Source: Magnetococcales bacterium (GTDB lineage: Bacteria > Pseudomonadota > Magnetococcia > Magnetococcales > Magnetaquicoccaceae). From it: a stretch of 32,378 nucleotides of DNA. Both the position numbers and the translations under genes were made by a program. The stretch lies in contig JADGBT010000032.1 in NCBI GenBank assembly GCA_015231375.1, forward strand, positions 11,349 to 43,726, read 5' to 3'. This document shows, in pieces, positions 24,736 to 32,378 of this stretch. The stretch's first letter is position 1. Each line of letters opens with the position of its first letter. The notes under the pieces are model-generated. The model did not search any database. It saw only the letters and a list, made by a program, of their open reading frames with translations, and was not told the origin of the DNA.

Positions 24736-25557
24736 TCAGGATCGAGATATGAATCTATTGGAGTTATAATATTTGGATATATAGTTAATTACTGAATTTA
24801 TAATTCCTGGTTTTTGTTTCTTGAGTTCTTCAAGTCTATTTAAGATTTCTGAGTCTGTGGTGTTTTTGATTAGATGATCTAATGGGGCGTTTTTTTCTTC
24901 TGGATTCATTCTCTTGATACGCTCAAGCAATATGTTTGATAGATTTGTTGCACCATAGTATTTTATTAGGTATGGAATTAGCATAAATCTTCTGTTATAT
25001 TCGTTCTTTATCCGATCTGTATGACATGGAGCCAGAACAAGATCAATCCAGTAGGAGATTTCTTTGTCTGATTCGTCCCGACAAATCAGTGCATTTTTTT
25101 CCATGGTAATGAAATTATTTAGCCAGACAAAAATGTTGTCAATAATTTCATGATATATCACTTGTTCTGCATTGCATTCGTTAGGTTCGTTTTCTTTAAT
25201 TGTGGTGTGCTTTTCAAGTTTTTTGTAAGTGTGTTCCAGAATGTTGTTTTTTTCAGACAGGAAATAATCTTTTCTTGCATTTTTGTCTGGCAGTATGGCA
25301 AGATGATTGGGTAGCTTAATGTAAGATTCTGGTTTGTCTAGTACTAATCTTGCACATATTAATACGGGATCAGAATATAGATTTTTTATTATTTTCGTTG
25401 ATTTTTTGATTTTTTTGTTTGAGTGTCCGCCGATCAGTCTGATTCTTATAAGTATTCCTCTTATTATTCGTCCAGCCACTCTTGATGGCTCCTGGGAAAG
25501 TATTGCAGGAATTAGTATCGATGTAATTATTGTGTAGTTATTGATAAAATTTTCCAT
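24736..25557 (-). CDS. AT-rich orphan protein of unknown function
   Basis: A 273-residue ORF with ATG and an AAGGAAC ribosome site eight bases upstream. It is rich in Ile, Asn, Lys and Tyr and uses AT-ending codons, in sharp contrast to every neighbour, so it was probably acquired from an AT-rich source. The N-terminus (YTIITSILIPAIL) is weakly hydrophobic but too short for a confident membrane helix, and is followed by a basic stretch (RIIRGILIRIRLIGGHSNKK). The rest looks mostly helical, with a paired CRD and PCH region near residues 155-180. I recognise no domain. A full ORF of this length with a good ribosome site in AT-rich DNA is unlikely to arise by chance, so it is probably a real gene. 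Confidence 0.65.
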   Translation of the reverse strand: MENFINNYTIITSILIPAILSQEPSRVAGRIIRGILIRIRLIGGHSNKKIKKSTKIIKNLYSDPVLICARLVLDKPESYIKLPNHLAILPDKNARKDYFLSEKNNILEHTYKKLEKHTTIKENEPNECNAEQVIYHEIIDNIFVWLNNFITMEKNALICRDESDKEISYWIDLVLAPCHTDRIKNEYNRRFMLIPYLIKYYGATNLSNILLERIKRMNPEEKNAPLDHLIKNTTDSEILNRLEELKKQKPGIINSVINYISKYYNSNRFISRS

Positions 25558-25769
25558 GTATTGTTCCTTAATTTAATGGTTGGATCGAATCAAGAGTTAA
25601 CGCTTACAAGATAACAATGGAATATCTAAAGCGCAATTAGATTCTGAAATTAATTATTAAAATTATATAAACAACCATAATATATTGTTTTTTTCTTAAT
25701 TAACAATGTGTTATTGAAGTCTGTTTTATTTTTTTCTGGTTGCTGACAAATCAATCCTTCCCTGATCCC
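25558..25769. other. AT-rich intergenic region between yjbQ and the orphan gene
   Basis: These 212 bases continue the low-GC character of the orphan gene and stop abruptly at about 25750. A TATAAT hexamer on the minus strand (25662-25667) is without a good -35 box. No terminator for yjbQ is clear. The AT-rich tract from about 24600 to 25750 appears to be one inserted segment. Confidence 0.5.
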
Positions 25770-26189
25770 TCACTCCCCCACAAAACACCCCGCCACCTGC
25801 CTGTGATGGGGCATCTGCCGATGCTCGAACAAAAAAATCCCCTGCCAGGTGCCCAGCATCATGCGTCCCTGGCAGACCGGGATGGAGAGGGAGACGCCGG
25901 AGAGGGTGGAGCGGATGTGGGCGGGCATGTCGTCGGGGCCTTCGTCGGTGTGGCGGAACCAGGAGGCGCCTTCCGGAACCAGGCGGTTGAAAAAGGCGGT
26001 TAGGTCGTGGAGTACGTCCGGGTCGGCGTTTTCCTGGATGGTGAGACCGGCGGAGGTGTGACGACAAAAAAGGGTCAGCACTCCCGAGTGGGCCTGTTCG
26101 GCCTGCAACCAGCGGGTGACTTCCGAGGTGAATTCGTACAGTCCCTGACCCCGGGTGCGCAGGGTGAAGGTGGTGTGTGTCTGGCGCAT
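25770..26189 (-). CDS. yjbQ: YjbQ/UPF0047-family protein (secondary thiamine-phosphate synthase type)
   Basis: The 139-residue protein matches the YjbQ family along its length: HTSAGLTIQENADPDVLHD near residue 44, HTDEGPDDMPAHIRSTL near residue 80, and LGTWQGIFLFEHR near the end. Members are trimeric and some complement thiamine-phosphate synthase mutants weakly, hence the name; the true role is not settled. It follows amrS by 73 bases on the same strand and may be co-transcribed. No clear ribosome site is seen before the ATG. Confidence 0.9.
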   Translation of the reverse strand: MRQTHTTFTLRTRGQGLYEFTSEVTRWLQAEQAHSGVLTLFCRHTSAGLTIQENADPDVLHDLTAFFNRLVPEGASWFRHTDEGPDDMPAHIRSTLSGVSLSIPVCQGRMMLGTWQGIFLFEHRQMPHHRQVAGCFVGE

Positions 26190-26262
26190 GGTTTTGTGGA
26201 TCCGGTATCGATGGTCATCAAAGGTGTGGTGTGGATGGATGGCCGGGAGCCAGGAGGGCGGT

Positions 26263-27330
26263 TTACGGATGGGGAATCCGGATCGGCTCGCGGCGCGCGC
26301 CCCATTGACCGGGGCCGCCCGACAGCCGACCGGGAATCCGCATGCCGCACTGGCGACAGTTGCCAGCGTCGGTCAATCCCCAACTCCCCAGAGTATATCC
26401 GAGACGTTCGATCAGCAGTTGGCCACATCCGGGACACCAGGTGCTGCCCTCGCGCCGCTCCTGCACATTGCCCAGGTAGACATAACGCAGCCCGTTGGCC
26501 ATGGCGATGTGGCGCGCTCGTACCAGGGTCGTCAGCGGCGTGCGCGGCAGATCGCGCATCTTCCAGTCCGGATGAAACGCGCTGAAATGGATCGGCACCT
26601 CGGAGCCCATCTCCCTGGCCACCCAACGGGTCAGGGCATCCAGTTCGGAGTCGGAATCGTTGCAGCCGGGAATCAACAACGTGGTCAACTCCACCCAGAC
26701 TTCGGTTTCGCAGGCCAGATATTTCAACAATTCCAGCACGGGTTGCAGATGGCCTCCAGTCTGCCGGTAGTAGAAATCCTCGGAAAAAGCCTTCAGATCC
26801 ACATTGGCCGCGTCCATGTGGGAGAAAAACCAGGCGGCGGGTTTGGGTTCCATGTATCCGGCGGTCACCGCCACCGAGGCTATCCCCTGTTCCCGGCAGG
26901 CGATGGCCGTGTCCACCGCGTATTCGGCAAAGATCACCGGATCGTTGTAGGTGTAGGCCACGCTGCGGCAGCCGCTGCGGACAGCGGCGCGGGCAATGGC
27001 TTCGGGAGAGGCGAACTCCGCGAGGCGATCCATTTGACGGGATTTGCTGATGTCCCAGTTCTGGCAGAATGTGCAGGCCAGATTGCATCCCGCCGTGCCG
27101 AAGGAGAGTACCGGGGAACCGGGATAAAAATGATATAACGGTTTTTTCTCGATGGGATCCACGCAAAAGCCGCTGGAACGGCCATAGGTGGTCAGGACCA
27201 GTCGATCCTGCTCCCGGGCGCGCACGAAACAAAATCCGCGTTGTCCCTCGCTCAACGCGCAGTGACGCGGACAGAGTTCACAAACGATCTTGCCGGTGTC
27301 GAGGGTACGCCAGAATCGGGTTTCGGGCAT
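26263..27330 (-). CDS. amrS: AmmeMemoRadiSam-system radical SAM enzyme
   Basis: The 355-residue protein is a radical SAM enzyme of the AmrS group: an N-terminal CELCPRHC cluster (Cys17, Cys20, Cys24), then the 4Fe-4S/SAM motif CNLACTFC at residues 82-89, with FGTAGCN just before it. A C-terminal CPGC...CRQCG pair suggests a zinc site. The family is named for its usual partners AMMECR1 and Memo; neither lies in this window. The reaction is unknown. The ATG at 27330 has AGGAAC about eight bases upstream and matches the family start; the open frame runs to 27426 without similarity. It diverges from a diiron protein gene. Confidence 0.9.
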   Translation of the reverse strand: MPETRFWRTLDTGKIVCELCPRHCALSEGQRGFCFVRAREQDRLVLTTYGRSSGFCVDPIEKKPLYHFYPGSPVLSFGTAGCNLACTFCQNWDISKSRQMDRLAEFASPEAIARAAVRSGCRSVAYTYNDPVIFAEYAVDTAIACREQGIASVAVTAGYMEPKPAAWFFSHMDAANVDLKAFSEDFYYRQTGGHLQPVLELLKYLACETEVWVELTTLLIPGCNDSDSELDALTRWVAREMGSEVPIHFSAFHPDWKMRDLPRTPLTTLVRARHIAMANGLRYVYLGNVQERREGSTWCPGCGQLLIERLGYTLGSWGLTDAGNCRQCGMRIPGRLSGGPGQWGARREPIRIPHP

Positions 27331-27487
27331 CGATGGGTTCCTGGGGGGTGTTAAACGTGGATTCAAAACCATCATACCGAACCAAACATTGAATTCATAT
27401 CGGATCTGTGCCTTAATAGCGATCAATTTTGTCGGGCGTTCAGCCCTCTGGAGCCTTCAGGCGATCTCTTGGGTCAGGGAGTGAAGT

Positions 27488-27970
27488 ATGGAAACAGTTA
27501 CCGATCTTATCAAGCAGGCTTTGCGGAACGAAGTCCACGCCTCCGCCTTTTTCGCCAAGGCGGCGGAAATGACGAAGGACGATGAATCCAGAATGCTGTT
27601 TCTGGAACTGGGTGGCATGGAGGACAATCATGCCGATACGTTCGTCGCGAAATTGAAAGATTCCACCTGCGGGCAGGATATGGATCTGCCAACTTATCTC
27701 AAGGATCTGGAGCGTTCCTCCGAGCCGGTCATGAGCGCCCAAGAGTTGGCCACCATCGAAAACGGGGATGCCCGGACCGTGTTGCGTTTGGCCATTGATC
27801 TGGAAACCAAGGCCGGTCAGACCTATGCCAAGCTGGCGGATGAAATCGTGGATATGGAAGTGAAGGCCTATTGCCTGGATCTGGTGCGGCAGGAAAATGT
27901 CCACGCCGCCGCCTTGACCAAACATCTGCGCTCTTTGGACATGGATGAAGAGGATCGTCCTGGTTTGTGA
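27488..27970 (+). CDS. Ferritin-like diiron protein (rubrerythrin-type domain)
   Basis: The 160-residue protein shows the four-helix ferritin-like diiron pattern: Glu15 in NEVHASAFF, Glu45 and His48 in MEDNH, Glu106 in DLETKAGQTY, and Glu136 and His139 in ENVH. This is the carboxylate-bridged site of rubrerythrin/erythrin proteins, which remove peroxide. There is no rubredoxin-type CxxC centre, so electrons must come from another protein. GGGAG lies upstream of the ATG. It diverges from the radical SAM gene amrS, and a terminator follows. Confidence 0.85.
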   Translation: METVTDLIKQALRNEVHASAFFAKAAEMTKDDESRMLFLELGGMEDNHADTFVAKLKDSTCGQDMDLPTYLKDLERSSEPVMSAQELATIENGDARTVLRLAIDLETKAGQTYAKLADEIVDMEVKAYCLDLVRQENVHAAALTKHLRSLDMDEEDRPGL

Positions 27971-28024
27971 TCCGTCAACCGGTTCCACCCGGATTCGGGT
28001 GGGGGGGACCGAATGAGCGTGTGG

Positions 28025-28056
28025 GGCCGGGGAGGATGATTCCCCGGCCTTTTTTT
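28025..28056 (+). terminator. Intrinsic terminator of the ferritin-like gene
   Basis: GGCCGGGGA and TCCCCGGCC form a perfect nine-pair stem around seven bases (28025-28049), followed at once by seven T (28050-28056). A second perfect hairpin, CCACCCG-4-CGGGTGG (27985-28002), lies between it and the stop codon. The terminator faces the convergent YfhO-type gene. Confidence 0.88.
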
Positions 28057-30277
28057 ATGGGGTGAGCCGATAGGGGGGGTGATAATCCAACACCAGACGA
28101 TTCTCCCCGGCTGGCAGTACGATTCCCTGAAACGCATGATTCACCGGCTGGATGGCGCCGGGAGCGCCGTTGACCGTGACCCGCCAATACGGATCGAAGG
28201 CGTTGGTCAAAATCAGCAGCGCGTTGCCTGGGCTGCGGGTGGTTACCTCCAGGCGATCCGGGGTGTAGCGGGTGAAGGTGGCCTCGCCTGGGGTCAGCCG
28301 TGGCGGGTTCTGGGGGGTCCATTGGGGAAAGTCGCGGGCTTCCAGAAAGGCGGTGCGGGCCAGATCCGGGGCGTTGGTCTGGGCCATGGCGTCGAGCAGA
28401 GCGGTGTGGTCGTCGAAAATCCGGACCGATTCCGGCAGCAACAGGCGTGGCAGTACGGCTTGATTTTCATAGACGTACAAGGCGTTGTGGGGCATGTCCC
28501 GTTGCAGGGCGCGCCAGATTTTTTCTCTTAATCGCAGCGCTTCCCAGGCTTTGCCTGCGGCCAGTTCCGCTTTGGGTTCGTGCCACAGGGTCAGGGCTGG
28601 ATGACGCAGCGGCCACTGGGAGATCAGAAAACGGGTATTGGCCAGCGAGAGCAGTTCCGGATTGAACCAATCCTCCAGCACCAGCGGCGCGCGCGCGGCG
28701 AACCGTTCCTCGGGTTGTTTGAACAGATAATACCATTTGAGGGTACGGTCTTGCAGGGCCGGATAGGCGGTGAGACTCTTGGCGACAACCCGTCTCCAGA
28801 ACCGGTGATAGCGGGCCGAGTGCAACCGGAAATAACCGTCCACGCTTTCCAGTCCGTAGGCGTTGGCCACGGCGGGATAGATGCGTCCCCCGGAGGCCGA
28901 GGCGATGGTGGGAGGCCAAGTGCCCACGCTCGCCACCCGGAACGGGGTGGTCTCCTGGCGGCTGAGGGCGCCCAGGCGCTGCATCACCGGGTTTTCGAAA
29001 TGGACGGCATAATTGTCCGTGGAGAGGCGGTGCAGCAGTTTGCGGGTGATCTCCTTCCAGCCGACGAGCGGCATCACCAGGGCGATGCCGGTGGCCAGGA
29101 TGATCAGCGCGCGGACCGGTTTGGCGCAGGCATGGGCCTGACGGCGCGCCAGATGCAGCCCGGCTCCTCCCAGCAGCGGTCCCAGAAAAATGAAGAATTG
29201 ATTGAAGTCCAACAGGTTGCCCCGTGACGGCGGCATGATGCGCGGCAGACTGGACTGGAGCCAGTGTCCGAGTTCCGAGCCGACTCCCGACAGCAGGGAG
29301 ATGGCCAGCAGACGCCAGGCCCATGTTTTTTCTCCCCGGGCCACCACCATTCCCAGGATGAACACTCCCCAGTACAGGGCGTTTTGCGGCAGGGTCGCCC
29401 AACCCAGGATGGTCCAGAGGTGCTGGGTCATGTCGGCGAGGCTGGGCACGGGGATTTCGAACAGCGTCGTCTGACCACGGGTGGTGGAGGGGCTGTAGGT
29501 CATCAGGGCGAGCAGTTGCGGGGCTTCGGCGAGGGTGATCCCCAGGCCGAACGTGGCGAATCGGCTCCAGCCCTGGGAGAGCCGGGTTGCGCGCACGATC
29601 AGGAACCAAAACGGCAGTCCCATCATGATGAAAAACGTATAGATGACCGATTGGGCCACCAGTCCGGTGAGCAGTCCCAGCAGCAGAGCCAGCACCATTC
29701 CCCGTCGGGCGGGCAGGGCCAGGATGCGCTCGAACCACAAAAAGGTCAGGGCCACGGCGGGCAGACCCAGCGCTTCCACCAGTTTGGCGTCCTGGACGTT
29801 CCAGAAATACAGCGAAAAGGCCATGCCGGAGAAGAGCGCGGCGGTGGGGTCGAACTTGAGGATCTCGCGGCACAGCCGAAAGGTGAAATATCCGGCCAGA
29901 AACCGTTGCAGCCACATGACGAACCCATAGACCGCCCAGGCCGGGAACATCAGATACGGCAGGCCATCGATCAAGAAGCTGTCCACCTGGGGGTGGAGCA
30001 GGGCGGGCATGCCGCCGCTGAATTTGGGTTGCCAGAAGGTCAGGCCGTAATCCAGGATGTCGCGGGCTGCGGTGATGCGTAACGGAATATTGAAATCCGC
30101 GTTGTCCTGGATGCGCAAATAGGAGTGGGATCCGAGCACCCAGTAGATGGCCGAGGTCAGCAGAGACCAGCCGAGCCAGAAGAGCAGCCAGGGGAGTTTT
30201 TTGTCTTCCGTGGCTGCCGGAGGGGGATCGGTTTGGGTGGGGGGAAGGAGCAGGGCGCGGAGCGAGCGGGTGAGCAT
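28055..30277 (-). CDS. Large YfhO-type polytopic membrane protein, probable GT-C glycosyltransferase
   Basis: The 740-residue protein has about a dozen hydrophobic helices up to residue 400 and then a long hydrophilic C-terminal part ending with a beta-sandwich-like region (TPDRLEVTTRSPGNALLIL, FDPYWRVTVNG, FQGIVLPAGENRLVLDY), the signature of YfhO-family proteins. These are GT-C-fold enzymes or candidates that use polyprenyl-phosphate sugars on the outer face of the membrane. The first loop has YLRIQDNADFN, with acidic residues where GT-C enzymes hold their catalytic pair. The ATG shares a base with the stop of the GT2 gene (TGATG), so the two are tightly coupled. The acceptor is unknown; lipid A, O-antigen or a wall polymer are all possible. 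Confidence 0.8.
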   Translation of the reverse strand: MLTRSLRALLLPPTQTDPPPAATEDKKLPWLLFWLGWSLLTSAIYWVLGSHSYLRIQDNADFNIPLRITAARDILDYGLTFWQPKFSGGMPALLHPQVDSFLIDGLPYLMFPAWAVYGFVMWLQRFLAGYFTFRLCREILKFDPTAALFSGMAFSLYFWNVQDAKLVEALGLPAVALTFLWFERILALPARRGMVLALLLGLLTGLVAQSVIYTFFIMMGLPFWFLIVRATRLSQGWSRFATFGLGITLAEAPQLLALMTYSPSTTRGQTTLFEIPVPSLADMTQHLWTILGWATLPQNALYWGVFILGMVVARGEKTWAWRLLAISLLSGVGSELGHWLQSSLPRIMPPSRGNLLDFNQFFIFLGPLLGGAGLHLARRQAHACAKPVRALIILATGIALVMPLVGWKEITRKLLHRLSTDNYAVHFENPVMQRLGALSRQETTPFRVASVGTWPPTIASASGGRIYPAVANAYGLESVDGYFRLHSARYHRFWRRVVAKSLTAYPALQDRTLKWYYLFKQPEERFAARAPLVLEDWFNPELLSLANTRFLISQWPLRHPALTLWHEPKAELAAGKAWEALRLREKIWRALQRDMPHNALYVYENQAVLPRLLLPESVRIFDDHTALLDAMAQTNAPDLARTAFLEARDFPQWTPQNPPRLTPGEATFTRYTPDRLEVTTRSPGNALLILTNAFDPYWRVTVNGAPGAIQPVNHAFQGIVLPAGENRLVLDYHPPYRLTP

Positions 30278-31236
30278 CAGGAGGTGGGCTCGGAACGGGT
30301 GATGTGGCGGATGGTGTAGATCTTTTTGCCGGTGGCTTCGTGTCCGACCCGCACCAGCAGCTCCAGCACCAGTCCGGTGGCCAGCAACTGGCTGCCGAAG
30401 AGAAATACCATGATGGCGATTTGCAGCGTGCCCCGCAGGTCGGAGGTATGGAGCAGATAATCAATGATGATATAAAGAATCAAAGCAAGACTTGATGTCA
30501 TGAAGGTGGCGCCGGCCAATCCCATCACATGCATGGGCCGGGTGCCGAAGCGGCTGAGAAAGGCCAGGGTGAGCACGTCGAAGAAGACCCGGAAGGTGCG
30601 GGTGATGCCGTATTTGGATTGTCCGGTGACCCGGATCACATTGGTGATGGGGATTTCACAGATGGAAGCTCCCCGTTCGGCGGCCAGCACCGGGATGAAG
30701 CGGTGCAGTTCGCCGTAGAGATTGATCTCCTGGACCAGTTCCCGCCGGTAGGCCTTGAAGGTGGTGCCGAAGTCGTGCAGTTTCACCCCGGAGAGTTTGG
30801 CCATCATGCGGTTGGCGACCAGGGAGGGGATGCGGCGCAGCCAGAAATTGTCGATGCGGTTGGCGCGCCAGCCGCTGACCAGATCGTATCCTTCTTCGAT
30901 TTTTTTCAAGAACAAAGGGATTTCGCAAGGGAGATGCTGCATGTCTCCGTCCATGGCGACGATGATCTCTCCGTTGGCCAAGTCGAAACCGGCCTGCAAC
31001 GCGGCGGTCTGGCCATAGTTCTTGCGGAAGTCCACGATCACGACAGCCACCGTGGCGTGGGGTTGTCGGGCCAGTTCGTGGAGGATGCGGCTGGTCTGAT
31101 CCCGGCTGCCGTCGTTGACGTAGATCACCTCGAACTGGTATCCCGGATCGGTGAGGGCCTGGAGGAGTTCCTGGTGAAAACGGGTCAGGATCTCCTCTTC
31201 GTTGAAAAGGGGCACGACGATGCTGACCTTGGACAT
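30277..31236 (-). CDS. GT2 polyprenyl-phosphate glycosyltransferase (ArnC/GtrB/DPM1-like)
   Basis: The 319-residue protein has a cytoplasmic GT2 domain (VPLFNEEE, VNDGSRD with Asp42, and the DxD-type MDGDMQHLP near residue 97) followed by two membrane helices (AGATFMTSSLALILYIIIDYLL and IAIMVFLFGSQLLATGLVLELL). This layout is that of enzymes which put one sugar onto undecaprenyl phosphate, as in ArnC, GtrB and FlmF-type proteins. The ribosome site AAGGAG overlaps the stop of the deacetylase gene, nine bases before the ATG. Which sugar is moved cannot be told. Confidence 0.92.
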   Translation of the reverse strand: MSKVSIVVPLFNEEEILTRFHQELLQALTDPGYQFEVIYVNDGSRDQTSRILHELARQPHATVAVVIVDFRKNYGQTAALQAGFDLANGEIIVAMDGDMQHLPCEIPLFLKKIEEGYDLVSGWRANRIDNFWLRRIPSLVANRMMAKLSGVKLHDFGTTFKAYRRELVQEINLYGELHRFIPVLAAERGASICEIPITNVIRVTGQSKYGITRTFRVFFDVLTLAFLSRFGTRPMHVMGLAGATFMTSSLALILYIIIDYLLHTSDLRGTLQIAIMVFLFGSQLLATGLVLELLVRVGHEATGKKIYTIRHITRSEPTS

Positions 31237-31242
31237 GGCGTG

Positions 31243-32142
31243 TCACTCCTTGGGGGACAAATCCGCATAGGTGATCAATCGGGTTCCCATGGCGTGCAAC
31301 ATCTGCCGGAGGCTGGGGGCGGTCAACGCCTTCTGTTCGGACTCCCGGGTGGAATCGATGTAGAAGGAGCCGAAATCGGCGGTCTGGCGCCGATGGGCGG
31401 CGTCCACCTGTCCCGGATGGCAGCACAGTTCGTTGACCCCGGAGGGCAGGGCGCGCAGGGTGTTTTTCAGGCTGATTGGGTTCATGTGGCCGGTCATGGC
31501 GATGCCGGTCTGGTGATCGGCACAGCGGACCGGCCGGCCATGCAAGCGACGAAGATTGTTCCAAATCAGCAGATTGAGCATAGAGACTTGGAATGTTTTC
31601 GTCAAGCCGTATTGGAGGGTGAGGGGTTCCGGCGCGCAGCGCACCGCCGCAATTCGGTAGTTTTCCAAAAGCCGCATCACCAGCCGGAACAGCGGCGGGA
31701 ACTGGTGGTGGTGTTTTTCCCCGTCCAGATGGGTGATCCGGATGCCATGGGAGAGAACCCGTTCGATCTGGGCCCGGTATTCCCGTTCGATTTCGCGCAG
31801 CGCGCGCGGGTGGAAGGTGGCGGGGAGGGTTTTCCAGGAGAGGTGGAAGCGTCCGTGACGGGTGATGTGGGGCAGGGTGGCCGCATCCAGCAGCGGCGGA
31901 CCGCGCAGCACGTTGAGATGCACCCCGATCCCCAGACCGGGACAGTCGCGGCTGGATTCCATGGCGTGCTCGAAGGCCGGACCGTTGGCCAGCACGGTGG
32001 CGCTGGTGACGATGCCGTTGCGGTGGCTTTCCAGGATGCCCCGATTGATTCCGTCGCTGAGTCCGAAGTCGTCGGCGTTGACGATCAACGCGTGGCCTGG
32101 GTGGCGCGGGTCCGGGAGGGGTGAGGAGTGGGCGTGTGTCAT
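31243..32142 (-). CDS. YdjC/ChbG/HpnK-family carbohydrate deacetylase
   Basis: The 299-residue protein belongs to the YdjC superfamily of metal-dependent N-deacetylases: NADDFGLSDG (Asp24-Asp25), GVHLNV (His75) and THLDGEKHHHQ (His144-146), the metal and catalytic set. Members deacetylate chitobiose (ChbG), hopanoid GlcNAc (HpnK) or undecaprenyl-phosphate GalNAc (NaxD). Its position directly before a GT2 that should act on undecaprenyl phosphate favours the NaxD-like role. The ATG at 32142 is preferred to a TTG two codons upstream. Ribosome site weak; the 5' region is described separately. Confidence 0.9.
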   Translation of the reverse strand: MTHAHSSPLPDPRHPGHALIVNADDFGLSDGINRGILESHRNGIVTSATVLANGPAFEHAMESSRDCPGLGIGVHLNVLRGPPLLDAATLPHITRHGRFHLSWKTLPATFHPRALREIEREYRAQIERVLSHGIRITHLDGEKHHHQFPPLFRLVMRLLENYRIAAVRCAPEPLTLQYGLTKTFQVSMLNLLIWNNLRRLHGRPVRCADHQTGIAMTGHMNPISLKNTLRALPSGVNELCCHPGQVDAAHRRQTADFGSFYIDSTRESEQKALTAPSLRQMLHAMGTRLITYADLSPKE

Positions 32143-32378
32143 GTTCAATGCGAGCGGTGGCCTTTTTGATCAGGACATGAAAGAACCAAGGATAGCGGAC
32201 CGGGGACCAGGGATCAAAGCGGCGCGAGCGGGGCGGGTTTTTGCGCGGCGCGTCGATTTGGTTCGAGACGGTGTACGGGGGGGAACATGACGCCGGTCGA
32301 TGCAAATGTCAAAGGGGCTTGAAGGGCGGCTTTTTGAGAATCGCAAAGCGCGGGCTGGCGGTGGGGGCGGGGCGGGGT
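32143..32378. other. Upstream region of the deacetylase gene to the window edge
   Basis: No ORF with family similarity is visible in these 236 bases. On the minus strand TTGATC and TATCCT, 17 bases apart, lie about 40 to 70 bases before the deacetylase ATG and form a weak promoter candidate. A TTGACA hexamer further upstream has no good -10 partner. Confidence 0.4.

Noticed and set aside
26075-27232. A 385-codon minus-strand frame across amrS and yjbQ
   Set aside because: Shadow frame; both accepted genes have full-length family motifs in their own frames.
27331-27487. Promoter candidates in the amrS/diiron-protein divergent gap
   Set aside because: A TATGAT towards amrS has no acceptable -35 box, and TTGAAT towards the diiron gene has no acceptable -10 box; too weak to list.
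28467-30464. A 665-codon minus-strand frame overlapping the YfhO-type gene
   Set aside because: Pro/Arg/Gly-rich shadow without membrane helices, whereas the accepted frame has a coherent polytopic membrane protein and start/stop coupling to the GT2 gene.

Overview
The window reads as chromosomal DNA of a Gram-negative bacterium of the Pseudomonadota. The genes are GC-rich with few gaps, and there are lipid A/LPS-type and undecaprenyl-type sugar genes, a lysophospholipid recycling pair, peptidoglycan recycling genes and a zapA-6S RNA-ygfA locus. The tsaE-amgK-murU order is common in alphaproteobacteria. A deep-branching alphaproteobacterial or magnetococcal-type host is a guess only. Almost every gene is on the minus strand; only three (6933, 24001 and 27488) are on the plus strand.

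Right to left in transcription order, positions 1-6811 hold a tight run of nine minus-strand genes: a CBS-domain protein, tsaE (tRNA t6A), amgK and murU (MurNAc recycling), a divergent PCMT-family methyltransferase, lysC, cimA, glnB, and the first 20 codons of a cyclic-nucleotide-binding-type protein cut by the left edge. Amino-acid synthesis (LysC, CimA) is thus linked to nitrogen signalling (GlnB). A small membrane protein gene diverges from this run at 6933.

Positions 7368-7959 are a ParE/RelE toxin with a Phd/YefM antitoxin, with their own sigma-70-like promoter. Positions 8012-13214 form a phospholipid-repair unit: a cysteine-free ArsR-type regulator, Aas acyltransferase/acyl-ACP synthetase, a predicted Tat-exported lipoprotein amidohydrolase and the LplT flippase. 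The aas promoter has a perfect dyad filling its -10/-35 spacer, and an 80-bp imperfect tandem duplication separates aas from the amidohydrolase. A GT4 glycosyltransferase lies just upstream, followed by a 170-bp palindromic intergenic element.

Positions 14649-17783 hold rny, ygfA, 6S RNA, zapA and a ZapB-like coiled-coil gene, with a strong promoter in front. Positions 17780-23774 are the glutamate synthase operon gltB-gltD. A PPC-domain gene follows on the plus strand, then a strikingly AT-rich orphan gene (24736-25557) that looks acquired. Next come yjbQ and the radical SAM gene amrS, and a divergent ferritin-like diiron protein with a clear terminator.

The right end (28055-32142) is a three-gene cassette of a YdjC/ChbG-type deacetylase, an ArnC/GtrB-type GT2 and a large YfhO-type membrane protein. 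Together these match the logic of known amino-sugar lipid A modification systems (GT2 loads a sugar on undecaprenyl phosphate, the deacetylase frees the amine, a membrane GT-C transfers it), but with an unusual third component. No tRNA, rRNA, CRISPR array or insertion sequence was recognised.
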